Shown here: positions 6,942-15,914 of the stretch, one piece after another
How positions within the stretch are numbered: position 1 is the first letter of the stretch
Layout of the letters: each line of letters starts with the position of its first letter
Source: CALOFP01 sp942492635
GTDB lineage: Bacteria > UBP6 > UBA1177 > CALOFP01
Length of the DNA: 64,000 bases
NCBI GenBank assembly: GCA_942492635.1
Contig: CALOFP010000002.1
Location: forward strand, 372,001 to 436,000
Direction of reading: 5' to 3'
Notes under the pieces: generated by a model
Databases searched by the model: none
Told to the model about the DNA's origin: nothing
What the model saw: only the letters and a program-made list of their open reading frames with translations
Made by a program: the position numbers and the translations under genes

Positions 6942-9257
6942 ATGGGGTTTCTGAAAAGAGTTTCTGATTTTCTATTTTCACATAATGTGAATATTCTTGA
7001 GAGGGAGAATTGTCTCCTTAATCAAATGTTGGACAGTGCGGGTGGTGCGATTTTTCTCGTTGAAAATGGCAGGATCAAGAAGTTTAATGCAAAATTTAAA
7101 GATCTTTTTGACCTGGATGATTCCACCGTTGATATTGACTTTCTTGATCTTTCACTTCCTGTGCAGCTCGACGGGAGGAGTTCGGATGAGAAGTACTCTG
7201 AAATTGTTGAAGCTGTTCTTTCCGGAAATCCTCAGGTGTTCCCTTGGAGCTATAGAACGACATCCGGAAAGACCGGCGTGTGCGAGATTTCATTCAACCG
7301 CATCGATATTCTACGTGTTGTCGGAATAGTCCTGAATGTTTCCAAAGATCGCTCATTTCAAGGTCGCTACAGTTACGGGACTGAAATGACTCGCTTTCTT
7401 TTCGAACAGTCGCCGATAGCCCTTCAGCTTCATCGACTCGACGGTCGAATGATGCTCTGCAACATTGCCTGGAAAAAGCTGTGGGATCAGGAAAATCCAG
7501 AGACTCTTCTTGATAAATACAACTTTCTGCAGGATCCTCAAATTGTAGGAACTGCTCTCGAGAAGGCATTCAAAAAGGCGTTGAGAGGACAGAGCAGCAG
7601 TTTTCCCAAATTTTATTACGACCCTGCTCTTTCAGGAAATAGAGGCCGGGCAAGGTGGATTCATACGAATATCAGCCCCATCTCAGATGAGAACTGTAAT
7701 ATCGTTAATGTAATTGTTAGCAATATCGATATTACCTCACAGGTCCAAGCCGAAGAGTCCTTAAGAAAGAGCGAGGAGCGTATCAAGCTTATTCTAAAGG
7801 CTATCCCGGATATCATGTTCCGAATGACCGTTGATGGCGTTTATATAGACTTCTGGTCTCCTAAGGATGAGATGCTGGCCATTTCTCCAAGGAATATCAT
7901 CGGAACTTCCATTGACGATCTGCCTGATGCCTACGTCCGAGATCTTACAAAGAAAAAGGTAAGGGAGTGTATCGAAACCGGTGAGCTTCAGGTTTACGAA
8001 TATGATTTGCAGGTTCCAGCCGGACTGAAAAGTTTTGAGGCCCGACTTGTAAAGAGCGGGGATAATGAAATTCTCGCCATAGTGAGGGATGTGACGACGA
8101 AAAAGAGAGTGGAACAGAAGCTTGTGGAGGCTCAGAGAATTGATTCCATCGGTAATCTTGCTGCAGGAATAGCCCATGATTTCAATAATATGCTCGGTGG
8201 TATCAAGGGGTTTGCATCTCTTCTCAATGAAAGTGTGGCAAATGATAAACAGAGAAGATATCTGGCATCTATAACATCTGCTGCAGACCGGGCAAGCGAA
8301 CTTACCCGCAAGCTTCTTGCTTTTGGAAGAAAAGGAAAGAACCTTGTTCAGCCTGTTAACATGAGCAGAATAGGAGAAGAAGTGGTCTCTCTTCTCAAGC
8401 ACTCCATAGACAAATCCGTGAAGATAGTGCCGTCTCTAGCGGATGGACTTCCGTCGATTGATGCCGATCCGACTCAGATGCACCAGCTTTTCATGAACCT
8501 CTGCATAAACGCTGCAGAAGCGATGAGCGGAGGAGGGACCCTGAGCATTGAAACTCGGGCAGTGAACCTGGGCGATACCAATATCTTCAACTTGGAAAGC
8601 GGGGGACATGTTGAAATCTCTATTTCCGATACTGGGTCGGGTATCGATGAGAATATCAGAAAACACATATTCGAACCTTTTTTTACGACCAAGAAAAATG
8701 GTCAGGTTAAGGGAACAGGACTTGGACTTTCAACGGTCTACGGTATAGTGAATGCACACGGCGGTGCCATCGAATTTGAGAGTCAGGTAGGTGTCGGAAC
8801 TAAATTTTATGTAGTTTTTCCGGTGGGGAAAAGGGAGGATAAAATGGAAAACATTGCAAGGAAATCCAAAGGGGTAAATAAAGGTCTGAATGCAACTGTA
8901 TTGGTTGTTGAAGACGAACCTATTCTCAGGGATATGGCCGCTGCAATGATTGAAGCTCTCGGTTACTCTGTTCTTTCTGCTGAAAACGGAAGCAGAGCAC
9001 TTGACCTTTTCAGGGTGCAGGAGGGGCGAATTGATCTTGTACTTCTCGATATGAAGATGCCCGGACTCAGCGGAAAGGAAACTTTCCTTGAAATTCACAG
9101 GATGGACAGCTCAGTTCCCGTTCTTCTCACAACCGGATTCGGTCAGAACGAGGAGGCGCAGGAGATTCTGGACATGGGAGCCGTATCTCTTCTTCCGAAA
9201 CCATACAGTCTCGATGATCTTTCCGGTAAACTCGGTGAACTTCTGGGGAAAAAATAG
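6942..9257 (+). CDS. Hybrid sensor histidine kinase (PAS-PAS-PAS-HisKA-HATPase-receiver)
   Basis: A 771-residue soluble kinase with no membrane segment. Three PAS-like regions lie at about residues 25-130, 145-270 and 275-385. They are followed by a dimerisation domain with the phosphorylatable histidine at 412 (GIAHDFNN), an HATPase domain with NLCINAAEAM, DTGSGI and GTGLGLSTVYGIV, and a C-terminal receiver (from about 655) with phospho-acceptor Asp703 in LLDMKMPG. Family knowledge: PAS domains sense small molecules, redox or protein partners, and the attached receiver tunes or relays the phosphate. No cognate output protein lies next to it. The start ATG has only a poor ribosome binding site (TAGG), so the exact N-terminus is uncertain. 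Confidence 0.9.
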   Translation: MGFLKRVSDFLFSHNVNILERENCLLNQMLDSAGGAIFLVENGRIKKFNAKFKDLFDLDDSTVDIDFLDLSLPVQLDGRSSDEKYSEIVEAVLSGNPQVFPWSYRTTSGKTGVCEISFNRIDILRVVGIVLNVSKDRSFQGRYSYGTEMTRFLFEQSPIALQLHRLDGRMMLCNIAWKKLWDQENPETLLDKYNFLQDPQIVGTALEKAFKKALRGQSSSFPKFYYDPALSGNRGRARWIHTNISPISDENCNIVNVIVSNIDITSQVQAEESLRKSEERIKLILKAIPDIMFRMTVDGVYIDFWSPKDEMLAISPRNIIGTSIDDLPDAYVRDLTKKKVRECIETGELQVYEYDLQVPAGLKSFEARLVKSGDNEILAIVRDVTTKKRVEQKLVEAQRIDSIGNLAAGIAHDFNNMLGGIKGFASLLNESVANDKQRRYLASITSAADRASELTRKLLAFGRKGKNLVQPVNMSRIGEEVVSLLKHSIDKSVKIVPSLADGLPSIDADPTQMHQLFMNLCINAAEAMSGGGTLSIETRAVNLGDTNIFNLESGGHVEISISDTGSGIDENIRKHIFEPFFTTKKNGQVKGTGLGLSTVYGIVNAHGGAIEFESQVGVGTKFYVVFPVGKREDKMENIARKSKGVNKGLNATVLVVEDEPILRDMAAAMIEALGYSVLSAENGSRALDLFRVQEGRIDLVLLDMKMPGLSGKETFLEIHRMDSSVPVLLTTGFGQNEEAQEILDMGAVSLLPKPYSLDDLSGKLGELLGKK

Positions 9258-9574
9258 AAAAGAGGAAATCTTTTTCAAACCCATATCAGCTTCTGATTTT
9301 CACATGATAAAAAAATCCAATCTGATCCAGACATTATAATTCCTTGAAAACAAATATTGAAGTCATGTCTGTCACCGAATTACTGATATTAAAAATATCC
9401 AGATGGAAATAGCGGCTGTTGAGATATGGATATTTTTTTAAGGAACATTTTAGAAATTTTTTGGTTGTTTATAAAATCTGTGATCCATTCCTGGGGTTGA
9501 ATCACAAAATTCATAAAAAATTGGAACTTGGAAGTATCGACCCTTCGACTCTTTAACTTTTCGACTTCTTCAAC
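9258..9574. other. Intergenic, no gene seen
   Basis: About 317 AT-rich bases between the convergent kinase and tgt genes. The tgt-proximal part contains a short imperfect direct repeat of TTCGACT (9544-9570). No convincing frame or terminator was seen. Confidence 0.5.
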
Positions 9575-10675
9575 CTACTTTGCGTAGGCTTTGGAAATTC
9601 TCTGCCAGAGTGAATCCAGGTTCTCCTCAAGAATGAGTTTCCTCGCCGTCTTTGCAAGATTTAGGTAGAAGTGAAGGTTGTGTATTGAATTGAGTATGGA
9701 TGAGAGCAGCTCCTGGGATCTGAAAAGATGGTGCAGGTATGCTCTGGAGTAGTTTCTGCATGTGTAGCATGTACACTCGGCATCGACAGGTCCAAGATCT
9801 TTCTCGTAGGCCTTCTTCTTTATGTTGATCGGGCCGTCCATGGTGAAGAGCTGTCCGTTTCTGGCGTTTCTTGTAGGCATTACGCAATCGAACATGTCCA
9901 CGCCTTCCATAATTCCCTTCACTATGTCGAGCGGAGTTCCGACTCCCATCAGATATCTGGGTCTCTCTTCCGGCATGAGGTGTGTAACCTCCTCAAGAAC
10001 TCGGAACATGTCGGGTTTAGCCTCACCGACACTGAGGCCTCCGATTGCAATTCCGTCGAAAGGAAGTGACGCAATCTCTTCAAGATGCTTCTTTCTCAGT
10101 TCGACATCAACGCCTCCCTGGAAAATTCCGAAAAGCGCGTTGTTTGATTTTCTTGCCTCAAGACACCGTTTTGCCCACCTTGTTGTTCTATCCATACTCT
10201 TCATCATATAGTCGGTGGTGCAGGGGAGTCCTGGGCACTCATCGAAGGCCATCATGATGTCCGATCCGAGGCCTTCTTGGATTTCGATGGAAATTTCAGG
10301 GCTTATGAACTGTTTCGATCCGTCGATATGTGACTGGAAGTAGACACCTTCCTCCTTGATCTTCCTGAGACCGGAGAGGCTGAACACCTGGAATCCGCCG
10401 CTGTCGGTGAGTATCGGTCTGTCCCACTTCATCATGTTGTGGAGCGAACCGAACTCCTCCTTTACCAGTTTGTGTCCCGGACGGAGAAAGAGGTGGTATG
10501 TGTTGCCGAGGATGATCTGGGCTCCCAGATCCTTAAGCTGGTCCGGAAGAACAGCCTTGACTGTTCCCTTCGTTCCCACCGGCATGAATATCGGGGTTTC
10601 TATTTCTCCGCGGTCGGTTTTGATTACGCCTGCTCTGGCTTTTCCGTGCTGTTTCAGAAGTGTATACTTTATCAT
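9575..10675 (-). CDS. tgt: Queuine / preQ1 tRNA-ribosyltransferase
   Basis: A 366-residue protein of normal Tgt length. It shows LTDSGGFQVFS with the catalytic-base aspartate, FGIFQGGV, IGGLSVGE, the nucleophile region FDCVMPTRNARNG, and the zinc site CTCYTC followed by a histidine near the C-terminus. Tgt swaps guanine 34 for preQ1 in tRNAs with a GUN anticodon, on the way to queuosine. No other queuosine gene is nearby, so it stands alone here. A TTGCGG-16-TATAAT promoter precedes it. Confidence 0.96.
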   Translation of the reverse strand: MIKYTLLKQHGKARAGVIKTDRGEIETPIFMPVGTKGTVKAVLPDQLKDLGAQIILGNTYHLFLRPGHKLVKEEFGSLHNMMKWDRPILTDSGGFQVFSLSGLRKIKEEGVYFQSHIDGSKQFISPEISIEIQEGLGSDIMMAFDECPGLPCTTDYMMKSMDRTTRWAKRCLEARKSNNALFGIFQGGVDVELRKKHLEEIASLPFDGIAIGGLSVGEAKPDMFRVLEEVTHLMPEERPRYLMGVGTPLDIVKGIMEGVDMFDCVMPTRNARNGQLFTMDGPINIKKKAYEKDLGPVDAECTCYTCRNYSRAYLHHLFRSQELLSSILNSIHNLHFYLNLAKTARKLILEENLDSLWQRISKAYAK

Positions 10676-10704
10676 GTTTTCCCTCTCAAAGATCTTTCGG
10701 CGTA

Positions 10705-10732
10705 ATTATAGTGTTGATATTACAATCCGCAA
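10705..10732 (-). promoter_or_regulatory. Candidate promoter of tgt
   Basis: Minus strand TTGCGG (10732-10727), 16 bases, perfect TATAAT (10710-10705), about 30 bases before the tgt ATG. Confidence 0.45.
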
Positions 10733-10881
10733 GAATAAAGGGATGTTATATGATTTTGAAATCTGTTTTTCATTCTCAAACAATCTAAAAGTATTAAACA
10801 TTTTCCCTTCAAGGATAAGGAAAAGTTTCACAAATTTCCTTCTTCCGCTACTATTTGAATAAACGTATAAAGGAGGTTTGC

Positions 10882-12603
10882 ATGAAGAAGTTTCTTGTTT
10901 TCTCTTTTCTATTTTTCTTTTTCCTCGCCTGCGGGGAAAAGAGTAGTTCACAGAAAGAAACCATGGATGATTCGGATGGAGAATCCGGAATTGTCGCAGA
11001 TGAAAAAGAAGATGTCAGAGATCTTTTCGATGAAAAGTCGGTAATGGAGATCCGAATAGAAATGTCTGGAGAATCATGGAAAGAACTCCGTTCGGAGAAC
11101 AGAAGTTTCATCGATGCCTTCGGAGAAAAATGCGGTGAACCTCTGGAGAAAATTTTCAGCTGGTTTCCAGCCTCCGTGACCATTGATGGTGAGAAGGTTG
11201 AAGGTGTGGGGGTGAGAAAGAAAGGGTTCATCGGATCTCTTTCCGATGTACGGCCTTCACTCAAGATCAAGTTTCCATACATGGAAGAAGATCGGCGTTT
11301 TCACGGAACCAAGAGAATGACGCTCAACAACAATCTCCAGGATCCATCAAATCTTCATCAGTGCCTCAGCTACCGGCTTTTTTACAGGGCTGGACTTCCA
11401 TCTCCCCGATGCTCCTTTGCAAGGGTTTACGTCAATGGAAGTGATCTAGGGATATATTCACATGTGGAATCGATAAAAAAGCCCTTCCTTGAACGGGTTT
11501 TCGGAAATGACGAAGGCAATCTCTACGAAGGAACCGTTGCCGATTTTCATGAGAACGATAGATGGAGGGTTCGATTTGAAAAGAAGACGAACGAAGAGGA
11601 TCCATCGACTCCGGAAATTGATAGTCTGGTAGAAATCTTCAATGATCAGAATAAAGATGTTCATGAGAGTCTGAACGAACTTCTGGATCTTGATGAATTC
11701 ATTACATTCTGGGCGATGGAAGTGGTTGTCGGACATACCGACGGCTACAGCAACAACCGTAACAACTACTACTTTTATACAAATTCGGAAACTGGAAAAA
11801 TAGTCTTTATCCCTTGGGGGACCGACGGTGCCTTCCGGCAAAAAGAGGATCCTCCGTTAAAATCAGCTTTTATTCGAGGTGTTATCGCAAATCGTCTCTA
11901 CAACGATGATGCAGGTTTTAAGGAGTACAGGAAGAGATTGAACGGGCTGCTTGAAACTGTCTGGAATGAAAAAGAGATCGAGCAGTGGATTTCATCCTCG
12001 GAGAAACTTCTCTCTCCGCATGTTCCAGAAAAGAGGAAGGAAAAGTTTGAAAAAGGAGTGGGCGAACTTCGAGAGTTCGTCACAAAACGGAAAGAGTATC
12101 TTAAGAAATGGATGGAGGATGATCCCGCATTCGCACCTGCCGTTGACGATCCTCCTCCCTGTTTTACTCAAAAGGGAGAAGCCGAAGTTTCATTTTCCAC
12201 CGGATGGGGAACCATTGGAGCTCAAAATCCTTTTTTCTCAGGAAAAGGTTCATTCTCAATGGAGCTCAAAGGGACTTCTTTTTCTGCAAAAACAACCGGT
12301 GCAACTGTCGGTATTAAGGAGGATAATCCCGAAGAGGTCCAATTGATGCTTCTGGGGCTCATGGATAACGACGATATTTTCGTAGTGCTGGTGGAAATGC
12401 CTGAGATAAAATTCCAAGCCGGCAAAATTTCCCTGGACGATTCCGATGTTGAAGCGATGCTTGTTCTTAAAAGGAAACATGATAAGGAGCCGAATTTAAT
12501 AGGGTTTGTTAAAAAAGGCACTCTGAATTTATCGAACGTTTCAAAACAGAAAGATGCTGAAGTCGAGGGAGTTCTTTCCGGCGGGCTTTTTGTAATGTTT
12601 TGA
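10882..12603 (+). CDS. CotH-like kinase family lipoprotein
   Basis: A 573-residue protein that begins with a lipoprotein signal peptide and lipobox LAC at Cys17, so it is predicted to be anchored in an envelope membrane. The CotH-like region spans about residues 40-390. It includes KKGFIGS, RMTLNNNLQDPS, YVNGSDLGIYSHVES, LDEFITFWAMEVV, the HTDGYSNNRNNYYFY segment and FIPWGTDGAF. Family knowledge: CotH proteins are atypical protein kinases that phosphorylate secreted proteins, and related domains occur in many bacterial surface lipoproteins. The last 170 residues form a separate beta-rich region of unknown role. The start at 10882 has an AAAGGAGG site; a methionine nine codons earlier overlaps that site. 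It is divergent from tgt and has no obvious partner. Confidence 0.85.
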   Translation: MKKFLVFSFLFFFFLACGEKSSSQKETMDDSDGESGIVADEKEDVRDLFDEKSVMEIRIEMSGESWKELRSENRSFIDAFGEKCGEPLEKIFSWFPASVTIDGEKVEGVGVRKKGFIGSLSDVRPSLKIKFPYMEEDRRFHGTKRMTLNNNLQDPSNLHQCLSYRLFYRAGLPSPRCSFARVYVNGSDLGIYSHVESIKKPFLERVFGNDEGNLYEGTVADFHENDRWRVRFEKKTNEEDPSTPEIDSLVEIFNDQNKDVHESLNELLDLDEFITFWAMEVVVGHTDGYSNNRNNYYFYTNSETGKIVFIPWGTDGAFRQKEDPPLKSAFIRGVIANRLYNDDAGFKEYRKRLNGLLETVWNEKEIEQWISSSEKLLSPHVPEKRKEKFEKGVGELREFVTKRKEYLKKWMEDDPAFAPAVDDPPPCFTQKGEAEVSFSTGWGTIGAQNPFFSGKGSFSMELKGTSFSAKTTGATVGIKEDNPEEVQLMLLGLMDNDDIFVVLVEMPEIKFQAGKISLDDSDVEAMLVLKRKHDKEPNLIGFVKKGTLNLSNVSKQKDAEVEGVLSGGLFVMF

Positions 12604-12741
12604 TAATGGAAAGGGGTTGTTATTTAAGTATCTATATTTGAAAAATACATCTGCCAAAAAATAACACTTGTTATTGTTCTTGATTTTAAGGTGGGAATAT
12701 GCTATTTGCCTATGTTTGTATTTTTTATCTTTAGGTAAGCA

Positions 12742-14214
12742 ATGCTGTTTAATTCATTTCACTTTTTAGTTTTTTTCCCTCTTGTACTTTTCTTTTATTT
12801 TTTAATGCCTCACAAATACAGATGGCTTTTTCTTCTTGGAGCCAGTTACTACTTTTATATGAGTTGGAAACCCGCATATCTTATTCTTATTTTGGTATCG
12901 ACACTTATCGATTACTTTGCGGCCATTCTGATGGAGAGAAGTATTGAAAAATGGAAAAGAAAGTTTTACCTATCTCTCAGCCTCTTTTCAAATATGGGGC
13001 TTCTTTTTGTTTTCAAGTATTTCAACTTTCTGAATGACGCTGTGAAAGAGATCTTTTCGCTTTTTGCTTTTGACTATCCTCTTGAAAACCTGGATCTTCT
13101 GCTTCCCGTTGGTATTTCCTTCTACACATTTCAAACCATGAGCTATACAATTGATGTCTACAGAAGAGAGAGAGAACCCGAGAAACATCTGGGAATATTC
13201 GCCCTCTATGTTTCTTTCTTTCCTCAGCTGGTAGCCGGTCCTATTGAACGTTCAACTCGATTAATACCCCAGTTTTACAAAAAGTGCGGATTTGACTATC
13301 AAAGAGTGACTGATGGATTAAAGCTCATGGCCTGGGGGTTTTTCAAGAAACTTGTCATCGCCGATCGTGTAGCGGTATTGGTCAATAAGGTGTTTAACCA
13401 TCCAACTCAATTCGAAGGGCTTCCTCTGGTTGTCGCTACAGTATTTTTTGCAATACAGATTTTCTGTGATTTCTCCGGATATTCTGATATTGCCATAGGT
13501 TCCGCAAAGGTGCTTGGCTTTGATCTTATGGAAAATTTCAAAAGACCCTACTACTCCAAATCAATCTCCGAATTTTGGAAAAGGTGGCATATTTCTCTTT
13601 CGACTTGGTTCAGGGATTACCTCTATATCCCACTTGGAGGCAACAGAGTTGTCAAGTGGCGATGGTATTACAATCTCTTTATTACATTTTTAATCAGCGG
13701 TTTGTGGCACGGGGCAAACTGGACATTTGTATTTTGGGGTGGGTTGAACGGTCTTTATCTCATTGTAGAGATTGTAACTGCAGGTTGGCGAAAGAGCATC
13801 GTATCCTTTCTGAAGATAGACCGGAGCCCTATTTTTTATAAATGTTTGAGGGTCGGAATAACCTTCTTTCTGACCTGTTTCGCCTGGATATTTTTCAGAG
13901 CCAATAATCTCTCTGATGCTTTCCACATAATCGGTAATATTTTCTCTGACTCATCCAGCTACCTGAACCCAGAAGGTTTCATTCACATGGTTAAAACAAA
14001 AAAGTTGGGATTGGATTACTATAACTTTAATGTGGCTATAATAGCGATAGCTTTCATGGAGATTATTCACCTGTCTCAGAGGAAAGGATCTCTCCGAGTT
14101 TCAATAAGAAGATGGAAACCGTTTATGAGGTGGGTTGCCTATCTAGGAATTGTACAGGCCATAGTTCTTTTCGGGTATTTTTCGGAGCAGCAGTTCATTT
14201 ATTTTCAATTTTAA
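12742..14214 (+). CDS. MBOAT-family membrane O-acyltransferase (AlgI/DltB-like)
   Basis: A 490-residue polytopic protein with about ten membrane spans. It has the AlgI/DltB hallmarks: LVAGPIERSTRLIPQF, FCDFSGYSDIAIGSAKVLGF, EFWKRWHISLSTWFRDYLYIPLGG, and the essential histidine at about 323 in SGLWHGANWTFVFWG. These proteins pass an acyl group, usually acetyl, across the membrane to an extracytoplasmic sugar or teichoic acid via a secreted partner. The next gene, six bases downstream, encodes an SGNH-like periplasmic protein, the usual partner in polysaccharide O-acetylation. Family membership is sure; the acceptor is not known. Confidence 0.92.
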   Translation: MLFNSFHFLVFFPLVLFFYFLMPHKYRWLFLLGASYYFYMSWKPAYLILILVSTLIDYFAAILMERSIEKWKRKFYLSLSLFSNMGLLFVFKYFNFLNDAVKEIFSLFAFDYPLENLDLLLPVGISFYTFQTMSYTIDVYRREREPEKHLGIFALYVSFFPQLVAGPIERSTRLIPQFYKKCGFDYQRVTDGLKLMAWGFFKKLVIADRVAVLVNKVFNHPTQFEGLPLVVATVFFAIQIFCDFSGYSDIAIGSAKVLGFDLMENFKRPYYSKSISEFWKRWHISLSTWFRDYLYIPLGGNRVVKWRWYYNLFITFLISGLWHGANWTFVFWGGLNGLYLIVEIVTAGWRKSIVSFLKIDRSPIFYKCLRVGITFFLTCFAWIFFRANNLSDAFHIIGNIFSDSSSYLNPEGFIHMVKTKKLGLDYYNFNVAIIAIAFMEIIHLSQRKGSLRVSIRRWKPFMRWVAYLGIVQAIVLFGYFSEQQFIYFQF

Positions 14215-14220
14215 AATGTT

Positions 14221-15210
14221 ATGAAAAAGTTTATATTAAAATCACTATTTTTTGTTTTTTCGAGTCTGCTTTTAATCAATTTGGCCGGTTTTTTAATTTT
14301 GCAGTTTTCAAAACCGATGTTGTATGCCAACGATAGATTTGTTTGGATCAATAAGCTCAAAAAGAAACCGGATACTGTCATATTGGGAACCAGTACACTC
14401 AGGTATGGTCTTAATCCCAAAATCGTTGCCAAAAAATTGAAAAAACCGGTTGGAAGTGTTGTTAATGTTACATACGATGCTTACTCTTCAGTAAATCTAT
14501 ACTATGCATATAAATCTGTTGAAGATAACATAGATCCTCATGCTAAAGTGTTCTATGGATTAGATCCGTGGGTTTTTTCAGAAAAATACTACAAGCAGGA
14601 CAAGTTTATGCCGATGGAATGGGGGGTAACTGAACGTTTCCAATATTTGAAGGATGCCAAAAAAATTTCTGATCGTTTTGCTAAGTCCGTTTTTGGTCTT
14701 GATTCTCAAAGAGTAAAGGATGTGTTTAAGAAATTTAATGCCAAAATAATTCGAGGAAGAAGAATTCCACGGGATTATGGAGCAAAAGTTCTGAAAAGAA
14801 AACCAAAAAACTTTAAAACAAATCTTGAAGACGTATTTAGCTATGATTACTATGGTTTTTCCAGTGCTTACTTCAAATATCTTAAAAAAATCAAGGATGA
14901 GGTTGAAAAGAAAGGAGGGGAGTTTATTCTAGTTATTCCTCCGAAACAGAGCCGATGGGTGAAAGCATACAAACAGAAATGCAAGCGTATAGATAATGAC
15001 TTTGTGACGCTAATTGATCGATATCTTGGCGATGTAAAAGTTATAGGGAGTTACTACCTGATACCCTCAAATCTAGAAAAGAAAATGTTTAATGACGCAA
15101 TTCATCTCAATAAGTTCGGAATGAAGTATTTCAGTGAATCTTTTGCGGAAGATATAAACAAAGTTGATAGGTTAAAGCCTGAAAAAATGAGGCATACGTT
15201 TGACTATTAG
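14221..15210 (+). CDS. SGNH-hydrolase-like partner of the MBOAT acyltransferase
   Basis: A 329-residue protein with an N-terminal signal anchor (about residues 5-28) and a predicted extracytoplasmic domain. The sequence VILGTSTLRYGLNP (about 55-68) places a serine in the position of the SGNH nucleophile. NDAIHLNKFGMKYFSE near the C-terminus supplies the Asp-x2-His pair. This matches the domain plan of proteins that complete O-acylation with AlgI/DltB-type MBOATs. It follows the MBOAT gene by six bases and lacks a good ribosome binding site of its own, which suggests coupled translation. It is more AT-rich and lysine-rich than the surrounding housekeeping genes. Confidence 0.7.
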   Translation: MKKFILKSLFFVFSSLLLINLAGFLILQFSKPMLYANDRFVWINKLKKKPDTVILGTSTLRYGLNPKIVAKKLKKPVGSVVNVTYDAYSSVNLYYAYKSVEDNIDPHAKVFYGLDPWVFSEKYYKQDKFMPMEWGVTERFQYLKDAKKISDRFAKSVFGLDSQRVKDVFKKFNAKIIRGRRIPRDYGAKVLKRKPKNFKTNLEDVFSYDYYGFSSAYFKYLKKIKDEVEKKGGEFILVIPPKQSRWVKAYKQKCKRIDNDFVTLIDRYLGDVKVIGSYYLIPSNLEKKMFNDAIHLNKFGMKYFSESFAEDINKVDRLKPEKMRHTFDY

Positions 15211-15278
15211 TTCTTTGTGATAATTTTAACCAAATTGGCAGTTTTGAAATGGTCTAAGAGAGGATTTTTTTCGAGCGA

Positions 15279-15914
15279 CTATTGATCGAAGATTGTGTTG
15301 ACCAGCTCTCTGTGATGCTGAAGAACCGTTGTGCCGGTTTTTTTAAGCCTTTTCCAGCTTTGGTGACCACGGGATATGAGAATTGAACTGCATCCCAGAT
15401 GCTCCGCAACTTCGTGATCGTGGGTTGTATCTCCGATCATCACCAGGTGTTCCGGTTCAATTCCGCACTTTTCGAGAAGCATTTCGCCTTTATCGATTTT
15501 TCCATGGGCATTGTAGTCTTCGATTCCCTCTACATGCCGGAAGTGGCTGTAGATTCCAAGATCCGAAACATTTTTCTGCAGTTTGTGATGCTCCATTGCC
15601 GAGAGAATAAAAAGCTTTGTACCGCGATTTTCAAGCTCGGAGAGAATTCCTTTTATCTCGTCGAAAAGAGTGCAGTCTTTCATGATTTTATAGTAGTTTT
15701 CAATGAACTCGAGGGAAAGCGTCTCCCAGTTGTTTTCAACATCGAATCCCAGTTTCTGGTAAAAGTTTATTACTGGAAAATCGAATATCTCCCTGTAATA
15801 ATCGGCCGTAATCTTCTCCATTCCGCGCTTCTCAAGCATGAGGTTCATGCCCGAAACACCGGCTTCGATATCGTTAAGAAGAGTTCCGTTCCAGTCCCAG
15901 ATAACTCCTTTCAT
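15279..15914 (-). CDS. HAD-superfamily hydrolase (phosphoglycolate phosphatase-like)
   Basis: A 211-residue protein with HAD motif I as WDWNGTLL, motif II serine/threonine in LFILSA, and motif IV GDTTHDHEVAEHLG. A helical cap lies between. The usual DxDGT reads DWNGT: the nucleophile Asp is kept and the second Asp is Asn, a variant seen in a recognisable HAD subgroup. A phosphatase acting on a small phospho-metabolite is likely; the substrate is unknown. Its ATG shares one base with the TAA of the upstream POT transporter gene (TAATG), so the two are co-translated. Confidence 0.8.
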   Translation of the reverse strand: MKGVIWDWNGTLLNDIEAGVSGMNLMLEKRGMEKITADYYREIFDFPVINFYQKLGFDVENNWETLSLEFIENYYKIMKDCTLFDEIKGILSELENRGTKLFILSAMEHHKLQKNVSDLGIYSHFRHVEGIEDYNAHGKIDKGEMLLEKCGIEPEHLVMIGDTTHDHEVAEHLGCSSILISRGHQSWKRLKKTGTTVLQHHRELVNTIFDQ